Assembly: GCA_964641965.1 (NCBI GenBank)
Contig: CAZXLD010000001.1
Span: forward strand, 124,001 to 188,000
Direction: 5' to 3'
From: JAJDFU01 sp964641965
GTDB taxonomy: Bacteria; Bacteroidota; Bacteroidia; Chitinophagales; Saprospiraceae
Length of the DNA stretch: 64,000 nt
The translations under genes and the position numbers were made by a program. Numbering within the stretch: the stretch's first letter is position 1; each line of letters starts with the position of its first letter. Shown here piece after piece: positions 8,488-16,882 of the stretch. The notes beneath the pieces were generated by a model. The model was not told the origin of the DNA, searched no databases, and saw only the letters and a list, made by a program, of their open reading frames with translations.

Positions 8488-10614
8488 TTAGGCTTCGGCC
8501 ATCTCGGCATGGTACGACTCAATTAACTGGTGTTGTTTATCGTGTGGTACCGGATTGTATGCAGTAAATGTACGATTGAATTTGGCTCTTCCTTGTGAAA
8601 TAGATCTTAAAGTTGAGGAATAGCGATACATTTCTGCTAAGGGTACCTGAGCCATTATTTTCTGGTAGTGCCCGTCTGAATCCATGCCCGAAATTAGAGC
8701 TCTCCTGGTCTGCAAGTCGCTCATGATGTCTCCCATGACTTCGTCTGAACACAGGATTTCCACATCGTAAATAGGTTCCAATAATTGGGGTGCCGCCTCT
8801 TGAAATGCACTTTTAAATGCAGCACTGGCCGCCAGCATAAACGCCATGTCATTGGAGTCTACCGAGTGCATTTTCCCATCATAAATACATACCCTGATAT
8901 CCTGGCAATTCGAGCCGGTCAGAGGTCCTTCTTCCATCTTTTGAAGAATCCCTTTCTTGATGGCATTTGCGTATTTTGAATCAATAGAGCCGCCTACAAT
9001 ACACCAGTAAAAGGCTAAGGTGCCTCCCCAGGGTAAGGGTTCCAGTTCTTTATTTCTGACGGATAGGTCACTTGGGTCTGCCATATCCACTGTCCATGGT
9101 TCTATACGGAGATGAACTTCTGCAAATTGCCCGGCCCCGCCCGTTTGCTTCTTATGGCGATACATGGTATCCGCCTTTTTGGTAATCGTTTCTCGGTAAG
9201 GGATTTTGGGAGCCATAAACTCCATTTGGATACCGCTCAGTTTTTCTACACGGTGTTTGACCAAACCCAGGTGCAGTTCTCCCTGACCGTGAATGATCGT
9301 CTGTTTTAGGGTTTTGGATTGCTCCAATTGCAAGGTTAGGTCTTCTTCCTCTATGGTGTGCAGGGCTTTAATTAACTTTTCCATTTCTGCTTTTCCTGGA
9401 GGTTTTATAGCCTCCCGAATTCGGGGTGCAGGAAAATGGATGGGGTCAATCTGTCGATCAATTCCTTTGGCATTCAACGTATTGTTGGTATGCGAGTTTT
9501 TTAGTTTTACCGTAACTCCGATGTCACCTGCATTCAATTGATCGATTGAGGTCCGGTTTCGGCCGTTGGCAAGAAATAATTGTCCAAAGCGTTCGGTTTG
9601 TCGGGTAGCTTGGTTTTGGAGTTCGTCTCCCGGCCGGAGCACGCCACTGTATACCTTGAAATAGGATAAATTACCTACCTGAGGTTCCGAAAGGGTCTTG
9701 AAAATGAATACAGTTGTGTCGTCGTTCGTTTGGCAAGCCAGGGTATTCCCACCGGCGAGCTTGACTGGAGGTCGGTCTGCAGGAGAGGGACAGATATCAT
9801 TGATGAATCCCATTATCCGTCCGCTTCCGGCGTTTTGCCCAGCGCTACAGCAAAAAACCGGGAATATATCCTGTTGGGCAATGCTCATACGAAGCCCTTT
9901 GGCCAATTCTTCTTCTGAGAGGGTACCTTTCTCAAAGTAATTTTCCATAAGCCCTTCATCTTCTTCAGCTGCCGCTTCTACTAAACTGTTATGCATCGCT
10001 TTAGCCCGATCCATTACCTCTTCCGGGATGCTTTCCTTTTCCGGCTTGCCCCCTCCATCTGGAAATACATACATAACCATACGTAACGCATCAACAATGG
10101 CCAAGGCACCAGAAGGGTGATCGTAGGGGAACTGAATGGGAATCACTTTAGGCCCGAATCGGTCTATCGCTTGTTGAAGGGTTTGTTCGAAATCTGCTTT
10201 TTCGTGATCGATATGGTTTATGGTAAATAGGGATGGGGTCTCGAATCGCTGAATATATTCCCATACTAATTCTGTTCCGACCTCTACGCCGCTTTTAGCA
10301 TTCAAAACCATGACCCCTAGTGCAGCGACCCGTAAGGAGGATACTACTTCCCCCACAAAATCATCGGAGCCCGGCGTATCGATGATGTTAATCTTGGAAT
10401 CTTTCCAGTTGGCATGAAGCAGCGTAGCAAAAACGGATCCCTTCCGCTCCTTTTCAAGGTCGGTGTAATCTGATGAAGTTGCTCCATCCTCCACAGTACC
10501 AATTCGGTTAATTTCTCCGGATTCAAAAAGCATACACTCTGCCAAGGTGGTTTTACCGGCGCCGGAATGCCCGAGTAAGGCTACATTCCGGATGTCTTTG
10601 GTGTCGAAGTTCAT
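8488..10614 (-). CDS. elongation factor G paralogue (EF-G2 type)
   Basis: 708 residues with the full EF-G layout: GTP-binding domain, domain II (about 300-390), domains III-V. The P-loop is GHSGAGKTT (15-23) instead of the canonical AHIDAGKTT; G3 is DTPGSDDF (79-86), so the catalytic His after DTPG is Ser83; G4 is NHID rather than NKMD. This is the signature of the EF-G2 paralogue group, some members of which, in Bacteroides, support translation without normal GTPase activity under starvation. The canonical fusA should be elsewhere, since it normally sits with ribosomal genes. A Shine-Dalgarno-like GAGGAG ends four bases before ATG 10614, unusual for this phylum. Confidence 0.88.
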   Translation of the reverse strand: MNFDTKDIRNVALLGHSGAGKTTLAECMLFESGEINRIGTVEDGATSSDYTDLEKERKGSVFATLLHANWKDSKINIIDTPGSDDFVGEVVSSLRVAALGVMVLNAKSGVEVGTELVWEYIQRFETPSLFTINHIDHEKADFEQTLQQAIDRFGPKVIPIQFPYDHPSGALAIVDALRMVMYVFPDGGGKPEKESIPEEVMDRAKAMHNSLVEAAAEEDEGLMENYFEKGTLSEEELAKGLRMSIAQQDIFPVFCCSAGQNAGSGRIMGFINDICPSPADRPPVKLAGGNTLACQTNDDTTVFIFKTLSEPQVGNLSYFKVYSGVLRPGDELQNQATRQTERFGQLFLANGRNRTSIDQLNAGDIGVTVKLKNSHTNNTLNAKGIDRQIDPIHFPAPRIREAIKPPGKAEMEKLIKALHTIEEEDLTLQLEQSKTLKQTIIHGQGELHLGLVKHRVEKLSGIQMEFMAPKIPYRETITKKADTMYRHKKQTGGAGQFAEVHLRIEPWTVDMADPSDLSVRNKELEPLPWGGTLAFYWCIVGGSIDSKYANAIKKGILQKMEEGPLTGSNCQDIRVCIYDGKMHSVDSNDMAFMLAASAAFKSAFQEAAPQLLEPIYDVEILCSDEVMGDIMSDLQTRRALISGMDSDGHYQKIMAQVPLAEMYRYSSTLRSISQGRAKFNRTFTAYNPVPHDKQHQLIESYHAEMAEA

Positions 10615-10955
10615 TTGCTCCTCTCTTTAGTGAAGTAATTGTATTGCTGGAAAAGGAAATTTAATTTTGATTTTTCAGAAGCGATAAGAATGAAAATAGG
10701 TTTTTTAGGGCTTTGAACAAAGTAATTTGATTGTATTCTTAACAGGGTACAGCTTTGCTCCAGTAGGGCAGGTCCATAAGTGTGTTAACCATGTCGAGCA
10801 AGTGCATCGGTGAGATTGGCAACCAGGAACTGGAACTGGCTTGGCTATTGAAATATACGCTTGATTTCGCCCAGGAAGTTGTAATTTTCTGTATTAGTAT
10901 CCAGGCGGTACTTGGTATCAAAATGGATATCGAGATTCCATTTTAACATTACCTA
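10615..10955. other. 341-bp divergent intergenic region
   Basis: Separates the EF-G paralogue (-) from the class IV aminotransferase (+). It must hold both promoters, but no full TAnnTTTG with a proper -33 was found. TACTTTG occurs near 10720-10730 on the minus strand as a near match. The right half holds the possible gene remnant described separately. Confidence 0.5.
10785..10949 (-). pseudogene. possible degraded coding fragment
   Basis: In one minus-strand frame, ATG 10949 opens a protein-like 34-residue stretch (beginning MLKWNLDIHFDTKYRLDTNT) ended by TAG at 10847-10845. The same frame continues for 19 more sensible residues to TAA at 10787-10785. The composition (D, K, Y, N alternating with F, I, L) looks more like protein than intergenic chance. 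It would begin six bases from the divergent aminotransferase start, leaving no room for a promoter, so a decayed remnant is more plausible than a live small gene. Weak call. Confidence 0.22.
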
Positions 10956-11816
10956 ATGGCACCTATTGCTTTTTTTAATTGGAATTTTGTTGATACTTCA
11001 AAGCCTCAGCTTTTGTTATCGGATCTCGGTTTGCTGAGGGGATACGGGATTTTCGATTTTTTTAATGTGATCAATGGAAAACCGATTTTCCTGGAAGCGC
11101 ATTTGGATCGGTTTTTTCAGTCAGCACGATCCCTTCATCTGGAAGTCCCACTGAATCGGGAAGAAATTCTTCAGGTAATTGAGGAGTTGCTCAACAGAAA
11201 TGGCGAATCCAATGCAGGTATGCGGTTGCTGCTTACTGGAGGTTACTCTGAAGGAGTTTATCAGCCAGGTAAACCGAACCTCGCCATCCTGCAGCAGGCT
11301 TACGGAGAGCCACCCCCAGCATATTATGAATCGGGTATTAGCTTGATAACGCAGGCTTTTCAGCGAGAGCTACCAGCCATAAAAACCACTAACTATTTGA
11401 ATGGGATTCGAATGCTACCTGTCCTGAAGGAAAAAGAAGCATTAGAACCTCTCTATCACGATCATGGTTATGTAAGGGAATCCGTGCGGTCTAATATTTT
11501 TATCGTAGACCCCGAAGGAAGGCTTCTAACACCTGATAAACGCATACTACTTGGGATTACAAGAAAAAAGGTATTGGAGGTAGCATCCGGATTATCCATA
11601 CCCGTTCAAACTCGATCCATCAGGCTCAAGGAACTGCAAAGCGCAAAAGAGATCTTTATTACGGGTACGTTCAAGCGAATTTTGCCAGTATCCCGGATTG
11701 ATGGAAAGAAGATTAGCGATGGGAAACCCGGTAGCGTAACCAGAATGTTGATGGATGCGCTGGAAAAGGAGCGAAAACGCGAAATGGAGAGCTTGTTTAC
11801 TTTCGATTTCAACTGA
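10956..11816 (+). CDS. class IV PLP-dependent aminotransferase (BCAT/D-AAT/ADC-lyase fold)
   Basis: 286 residues, the usual length. The N-terminal motif SDLGLLRGYGIFDFF and the central KTTNYLNGI place the PLP-binding lysine at Lys143. RESVRSNIFIV holds the family Glu175 and the SNIF phosphate-binding motif. Members transaminate branched-chain or D-amino acids, or split aminodeoxychorismate. The substrate cannot be assigned from these motifs. The canonical vtEgs is VRESV here, a modest deviation. ATG 10956 is the start. The next gene (HD-PycTM) follows on the same strand after 56 bases, so they may be co-transcribed, though no functional link is known. Confidence 0.87.
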   Translation: MAPIAFFNWNFVDTSKPQLLLSDLGLLRGYGIFDFFNVINGKPIFLEAHLDRFFQSARSLHLEVPLNREEILQVIEELLNRNGESNAGMRLLLTGGYSEGVYQPGKPNLAILQQAYGEPPPAYYESGISLITQAFQRELPAIKTTNYLNGIRMLPVLKEKEALEPLYHDHGYVRESVRSNIFIVDPEGRLLTPDKRILLGITRKKVLEVASGLSIPVQTRSIRLKELQSAKEIFITGTFKRILPVSRIDGKKISDGKPGSVTRMLMDALEKERKREMESLFTFDFN

Positions 11817-11860
11817 CAAAAACCAAAGTCCATAGCGCAATTCATTTTATTATTTAAAAC

Positions 11861-11866
11861 GGAGGG
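11861..11866 (+). promoter_or_regulatory. strong Shine-Dalgarno that fixes a GTG start
   Basis: GGAGGG six bases before GTG 11873. Strong SD motifs are uncommon in this window and here they decide the start of the HD-PycTM gene, which has no early ATG. Confidence 0.6.
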
Positions 11867-11872
11867 ATATTC

Positions 11873-13090
11873 GTGGCATCATCTATTTCAACAGCCAGCA
11901 TTATAATTGACGCAGAAGCATATGTGGTACAACTCCTATCTGAAAAGTTGACCGTCCATCATAAGTATCACCATTTGAATCATACATTGGATGTCCGCAG
12001 TGCCGCGAATACATTGGCTGCCATGGCAGGTTTATCTCCTGAAGATCAGGAGCTCTTGGAATTAGCGGCTCTTTTTCACGATACCGGCTTTGTTGATACC
12101 TACGAGGAGCACGAAGCAAAAAGCGGAGCTATAGCCGAACAGTTTCTGGCAGAGCGGGGGTATCCGCAAGATAAAATCCAGGTTATACGGTCCGCTATAG
12201 ATGCCACCAAGCCCGGAGTGGTACCTGACTTTTTTTTAGCCGAATTGCTGTGTGATGCCGATTTAAGCCACTTGGCCAGGCCGGATTATGAGGAAATTTC
12301 GAACGGACTGCGATACGAATGGAAGTTCTTCCGCAATTCAAAGATGAAAAAGCGGGAATGGAGAGAGGAGAATGTAAAGTTTCTGAAAGCACATAGCTAC
12401 TACACTCAAGTGGCACAAGGTGTATATGGCACAGGCAAAGCGGAAAACTTGGCCTCATTACAGGCTAAAACAAAGAAGAAAAAAAAGAAAAAAGGGTCGG
12501 GATCAAATGGGATAACCGGAAGCCGAACTGCTCAGATGATGTTCAAAACGGCTTCTAGGAATCATATTGACCTGGCGGCCTTAGCAGACAATAAGGCAAA
12601 TATAATGCTGAGTGTGAGTACCCTTATTGTTACTGTAGTCGTTCCCTGGTCGATAAGACAGATGACGAGTGGTGATTTTTACCTGGTGCCTCCGGTCTTG
12701 GCATTGGTGATTACCTCAATGGTCTCTATGGTATTTGCAACTCTAGCTACGAGGCCGATTAAAATGAGGGGCAATACTTCCAAAGAAGAAATCAAATCCG
12801 GAAAATCCAACCTTTTCTTTTTTGGTAATTTTTATAATATGGAATTCAGCAGGTTCGATGAGGGGATAGAAGAGGTGATAAACGATGATGAAGCCTTAGA
12901 ATCTTCCATCAAAAGAGATCTGTATTACCTGGGAAAGTCGCTTGGGAAAAAGTATTCCCAGCTGAGAATTTGTTATACCGTTTTTATGTTCGGTATCATT
13001 GGTACGGTGCTCCTATTTGCCTTCAGTTATATTATGCTAAAAGGGGTAAATCCGCCCCCCTTCCTGGACCACCTTCTTTTTGACCGCTAA
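11873..13090 (+). CDS. HD-domain phosphohydrolase fused to a PycTM (DUF5706) membrane effector domain
   Basis: 405 residues from GTG 11873. Residues about 15-190 form an HD domain with His37 (LNHT), His69-Asp70 (LFHDTG) and Asp128/Asp130 (LCDAD), the metal-binding set of nucleotide phosphohydrolases and phosphodiesterases. A basic linker (seven lysines, 201-207) leads to a DUF5706/PycTM domain from about 225: RNHIDLAALADNKAN, then membrane segments at about 245-260, 271-292 and 368-389. PycTM domains are membrane effectors of Pycsar antiphage systems, gated by cCMP or cUMP. No cyclase gene is adjacent. HD-PycTM fusions occur in Bacteroidota, but their role is not established. The linker is encoded by A8 and A6 runs (12479-12493). 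Confidence 0.85.
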   Translation: MASSISTASIIIDAEAYVVQLLSEKLTVHHKYHHLNHTLDVRSAANTLAAMAGLSPEDQELLELAALFHDTGFVDTYEEHEAKSGAIAEQFLAERGYPQDKIQVIRSAIDATKPGVVPDFFLAELLCDADLSHLARPDYEEISNGLRYEWKFFRNSKMKKREWREENVKFLKAHSYYTQVAQGVYGTGKAENLASLQAKTKKKKKKKGSGSNGITGSRTAQMMFKTASRNHIDLAALADNKANIMLSVSTLIVTVVVPWSIRQMTSGDFYLVPPVLALVITSMVSMVFATLATRPIKMRGNTSKEEIKSGKSNLFFFGNFYNMEFSRFDEGIEEVINDDEALESSIKRDLYYLGKSLGKKYSQLRICYTVFMFGIIGTVLLFAFSYIMLKGVNPPPFLDHLLFDR

Positions 13091-13111
13091 AAAGGATTGG
13101 ATGCTTGGGTA

Positions 13112-15517
13112 TCAGGCTGGAACAAAAGGGGGATCAATGCCCAAATCTACTTCAAACCTTAACGCTCGTAAACCCTGTACTCCCTGAAGGCGAGCCAATT
13201 GGAGATCCTCTATTTCTCCCTTTATAAAACCCAGCTCGCGCAAATAGCTAATGTATTCGAGGTATTCCTGTTTATCGGAATCCTGAAGATATACAATGGC
13301 TACTTTATTGGCCATGGTCAAGCGCTCTTCTCGACCTTCGATCAACGCTTTATCAATCCGTTTTTTAAGTATCTCGTATCGAACGTTGTATGCACCATCC
13401 ACATCAAATTGCTTTTCATCCATCCGGAATTGTATGGACAAGGTAGATCCATAGGCGAAAATGAGCTGGGCCGTAGTTAAGGGCATGGGTAGTCGGTCCT
13501 GTAAATGATGAACCAGTCTTGTAATTTCGCACATATCATAAACCTGCCAAAGCCGCAAGTTCCGCAGGTGCATCGGCTTGAATTGACCGGATTTGAGTAA
13601 CGATTGTCCTATGTAAATATCGTACTCAACGCCATCAGTCTTGTATCGTTCGAAGTAATGGGGCAGGATTTTCTGAGATTCCTTTTGTTGAACCTCCAGG
13701 TAGTTGGAAATGGTATTATTTATGATCGTAACCGACTCCTCATATGCCTTCCTCCGATTGTAGATAATGTGGAGGTCCTTATCCAGAGAATTAAAATAAT
13801 TTGTGACAGGGGTTTCCAGCTCCGTCGGCCAGTGCTCTTTAAGTTCTTCAAGTAAAGGATGTATATCTTGTTGCAGCAGATTGATCAAGCGGGATTCGTC
13901 ATTGGAGTTGAACGCGCCATTCTCCAACCCTTCCTTTTCCTGGCGTAGGATAAGGAGATACTGGTGAGCTAGTGGAAATTGCATATTGCCGACTGCCAGA
14001 TCCAATACATAGGCTGCCTTTTCCAGGTTTTCGATCAGGTCGAGACGGATGGATTCATTTCGGTGATCTGATGAATTTACTATGTCGGATTGTCCATAGA
14101 GGGGGTAGACATCCTGGAAGTTGATGGGGGTAATTCGGGCGTTTTTAGGGTCCAACTCTCGTTGAACGAGTAAGTTGAATGCTGTATCTACAAATTTCCA
14201 CTCCACACTTGGATGAACTGCTGTGAATTGCTCCCGAATAACCGCCTCTACTTGATTATCAATTTCTTGTCGACTTCGCTCCAATGCCAAGGCAAATAAA
14301 GGAACGATCTCTTTTACTTTTAATTCGACAAAGCTCTGCAGTTCATAGGCTTTTTGAGAAGCTACTTCCAACAATCCTATTACCTGGTCATCTTTATTTA
14401 CCAGTGGCGCTACAATAATCGAGCGAAAGCCTTTACGGAGGAGTTGGCGTTCAATGGCCGTCTTGGGGTTGAATTGCTCTAAATCCTCTACCAATAGCAG
14501 TTCACGGTATCTACAGGCTTTCTCGTGAACAGATTGGGTGTTTTTTCGATCCAGCAGGTTGGTCTGACTCGCAGAAAGCAGGTCAAATCTGATTTTGTAT
14601 TGATGTTGGCTACCCGCTTTTTGTGGATAATCAATAGCTGTAAGCCCTAGTTGTAAATCAGGTAGTTTGAGGCATAATCGAACGAGTTTTTCCAGTTTAC
14701 GGATATTTTCCTCCGTAACAACGGCATCTTTCTCCAACAATTTGAATTTTAGTCTGGAAAGCGCCTCTTCTTCGGTGATGTCTACGAGATGCCCAACCAG
14801 AAATCCCTGAAATTCGAAATTTTCCGGCGGCAGGTATTTCATCCACAAGTCCAGATCAAAAATATTGCTTAAAAGCTGGTTGATCTGAGACTGATCTAAC
14901 TTTTTGAGGGGTTTGAGGGGTATTATATCGACATAATCAAGGTCAACGTTTGTTTTAAAATGGCGCTGTAAATTTGTTCCAGGGTGTTGGACCGAGGCGG
15001 AGAAAGGGGGCTCCACAACTAAATTTTGGTCATAGAATCGATTGAGGATTAAGGCACAAGAGTTAATGACCGAAGCACAATAGAGATAATCCTTATTTTT
15101 TTTGGCTTCATACGAAAGTGCTCCATCCCCAATCAGTTTTCGGAGGGCAGGTGTCAAATAACATGCTTCCATCTTTCCGGGGACAAATACCTTGATCAGT
15201 TCTTTGTCCTGGGAAAGAGGAGAAACGACACAACTGAACAGTAAATCAGCTAAATCTTGATGTTCTTCTAATAAGGCGTAATCTTCAATAGGTTCCTTAA
15301 ATGCAGGAACTTGTTTTAAACCATCTTCAATTTTGGCCATTAACAACTTCCGAACGATGGGAGAGCTGTGTGTTTTCTGGAAATGCTCCAACCTTCTAAG
15401 AAGCGGGCCAAAACTAAATGTACTTTTATATGGGGTCTTTTGAAGATCCTTGGCATCCAACTCCTCCATGCGAATTGGGTTGGACAGCAGATATTGCTCA
15501 GACTGCTTGATGGTCAT
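13112..15517 (-). CDS. large GAF-domain protein
   Basis: 801 residues, no signal peptide or membrane segment. A GAF-like domain lies at about residues 285-415, including SIIVAPLVNKDDQVIGLLEVAS, the typical core strand pair. It is followed by a long mostly helical region and a C-terminal alpha/beta part. GAF domains bind small ligands such as cyclic nucleotides or sense redox state; no kinase, cyclase or DNA-binding output domain is recognised. Homologues of this length and layout are, from memory, widespread in Bacteroidota and annotated only as GAF proteins. It converges on the HD-PycTM gene with 21 bases between stops, and lies downstream of mtnC on the same strand after about 117 bp. Function unknown. 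Confidence 0.75.
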   Translation of the reverse strand: MTIKQSEQYLLSNPIRMEELDAKDLQKTPYKSTFSFGPLLRRLEHFQKTHSSPIVRKLLMAKIEDGLKQVPAFKEPIEDYALLEEHQDLADLLFSCVVSPLSQDKELIKVFVPGKMEACYLTPALRKLIGDGALSYEAKKNKDYLYCASVINSCALILNRFYDQNLVVEPPFSASVQHPGTNLQRHFKTNVDLDYVDIIPLKPLKKLDQSQINQLLSNIFDLDLWMKYLPPENFEFQGFLVGHLVDITEEEALSRLKFKLLEKDAVVTEENIRKLEKLVRLCLKLPDLQLGLTAIDYPQKAGSQHQYKIRFDLLSASQTNLLDRKNTQSVHEKACRYRELLLVEDLEQFNPKTAIERQLLRKGFRSIIVAPLVNKDDQVIGLLEVASQKAYELQSFVELKVKEIVPLFALALERSRQEIDNQVEAVIREQFTAVHPSVEWKFVDTAFNLLVQRELDPKNARITPINFQDVYPLYGQSDIVNSSDHRNESIRLDLIENLEKAAYVLDLAVGNMQFPLAHQYLLILRQEKEGLENGAFNSNDESRLINLLQQDIHPLLEELKEHWPTELETPVTNYFNSLDKDLHIIYNRRKAYEESVTIINNTISNYLEVQQKESQKILPHYFERYKTDGVEYDIYIGQSLLKSGQFKPMHLRNLRLWQVYDMCEITRLVHHLQDRLPMPLTTAQLIFAYGSTLSIQFRMDEKQFDVDGAYNVRYEILKKRIDKALIEGREERLTMANKVAIVYLQDSDKQEYLEYISYLRELGFIKGEIEDLQLARLQGVQGLRALRFEVDLGIDPPFVPA

Positions 15518-15634
15518 AAGCTAGGAATTATTTAAAAAAGAACATCCATTGACTTCTTTTGGATGAACCATCTGTACTAAAATTGATGGGTTCAGCTGAT
15601 ATCGGTAGGGTGAAGCAAGGATTTAGATCCTTGA

Positions 15635-16330
15635 TCAACCCAATAAAAGGTCCTCAATTTCAGAAAACGAGTGTACAATTGGATGATTATTTGCAGCTTG
15701 AGTATCCTCTCGAACTACCTGGCAGGTGCGTACTCCAGCGGAAGCCGCTGCATCAAGTTCAGCTCCTACATCCGACAAAAATAGCATTGCCGAACCGGGA
15801 AGCACAAGTTCCTTTTGGATTGCAACGTACGAATCAGGAATCCTTTTATGACCAATTCGCGTATCAAAATGAACCTCCAGATAAGGGGTCAAATCCCCTT
15901 TATCTGAATACCTGAATAACAGTTGCTGGGCTTCTACCGATCCGGAGGAATAGATGCCCAGCAGAAATTTTCTTTTTTTCCACTGGTCCCAGGCAGGCAC
16001 AACATCTTCGTAAATATGCCCTTTGAAAGCTCCGTTTTGGTAACCCTCCCGCCACAGGTAACCCTGTAAAGCTTTTAAAGCAGTATGCTTTCTATCTGCT
16101 ACGATCCAGGCTTCCAGGGTATCGATGGCTTCTTTGGGTGTGGGCGAAACTCCGGATTCCTTTAATACAGTTTCTTGCACGACCTGTAGCTGCTCAGCCA
16201 CTTTTTGCACCTCAATATGCTCGAGTATAAAAGGCCTGAGGTAAGTCGATGCGTAAGGAAATAATACCTGGTGGACAAAGTGGATAGAAGTGGTAGTCCC
16301 TTCAACATCCATTAATATAAACTGAATCAT
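15635..16330 (-). CDS. mtnC: acireductone synthase (enolase-phosphatase E1)
   Basis: Converts 2,3-diketo-5-methylthiopentyl-1-phosphate to acireductone in the methionine salvage pathway. HAD-superfamily fold: MDVEGTTT near the N-terminus (Asp8, Glu10), YSSGS in the middle, and FLSDVGAELDAA near the end, all diagnostic of MtnC. 231 residues from ATG 16330. A longer in-frame start (TTG 16393) lacks family support. The start codon overlaps the mtnD stop (ATGA), so translation is coupled. Third gene of mtnB-mtnD-mtnC. Confidence 0.94.
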   Translation of the reverse strand: MIQFILMDVEGTTTSIHFVHQVLFPYASTYLRPFILEHIEVQKVAEQLQVVQETVLKESGVSPTPKEAIDTLEAWIVADRKHTALKALQGYLWREGYQNGAFKGHIYEDVVPAWDQWKKRKFLLGIYSSGSVEAQQLLFRYSDKGDLTPYLEVHFDTRIGHKRIPDSYVAIQKELVLPGSAMLFLSDVGAELDAAASAGVRTCQVVREDTQAANNHPIVHSFSEIEDLLLG

Positions 16331-16866
16331 GCGGAGAGACCCAGCTGATTGTAGGATTGATCTACTCCGGACTGTGTATAATGAGGAACCCAACCGGAGG
16401 TATCTATAAAAATGCGGATTGCTTTTACTTGTTTCTTCGGGCCAAAATCAAACCAGTGCGGAGTGTTAGCAGGGACTGAAATGAGGTCGCCCTGCTGGCA
16501 AATGACACAGAATACAGGTTCTTCCTCTCCAAGATTAAACCAAAATAAGCCTTCTCCGTCAACGAAGAAGCGGACTTCATCTTCGGTATGTGTATGCTCA
16601 GTCAGGAATTTCTTGCCGAGTTCGTCCAAATTTGGAATACCGGGATGGACATTAATCACATCTGCTGTTTTATATCCGTTTGCTTGCATATAGGGGCGGA
16701 GAACTTCCGCATATGCTTCCAGCACGGTCTCCTGATCTGCATCGTCTTCCAGCCGGGCGGGGGTGGGCCATTGGTCAAACCAAACCTTTCGAGCAGCGAG
16801 AAAGTCTTTGATGGCAGCAGGATCTGAAATTTTAGTATCCTGGTCAGGAATGTGCAAAACGGCCAT
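16327..16866 (-). CDS. mtnD: acireductone dioxygenase (cupin)
   Basis: Oxidises acireductone to the 2-keto acid precursor of methionine plus formate (Fe form), or to methylthiopropionate, formate and CO (Ni form). 179 residues from ATG 16866. Metal ligands are all visible: HTHTEDE (His91, His93, Glu97) and TPHWFD (His137), a cupin pattern. An upstream in-frame start would add 25 residues outside the family and overlap mtnB, so it is rejected. It follows mtnB by 16 bases and overlaps mtnC by 4. Confidence 0.95.
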   Translation of the reverse strand: MAVLHIPDQDTKISDPAAIKDFLAARKVWFDQWPTPARLEDDADQETVLEAYAEVLRPYMQANGYKTADVINVHPGIPNLDELGKKFLTEHTHTEDEVRFFVDGEGLFWFNLGEEEPVFCVICQQGDLISVPANTPHWFDFGPKKQVKAIRIFIDTSGWVPHYTQSGVDQSYNQLGLSA

Positions 16867-16882
16867 ATGAAAGGTTGATTTT

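Noticed and set aside
10739..10921. 60-codon minus-strand open frame in the EF-G/aminotransferase gap
   Set aside because: Ser/Trp-rich, no motif, and a neighbouring frame looks more protein-like; kept only as a possible remnant in that other frame.
11873..15517. A complete Pycsar defence system (cyclase plus effector)
   Set aside because: No nucleotide cyclase domain was recognised in either the HD-PycTM protein or the neighbouring GAF protein, and the two genes are convergent.
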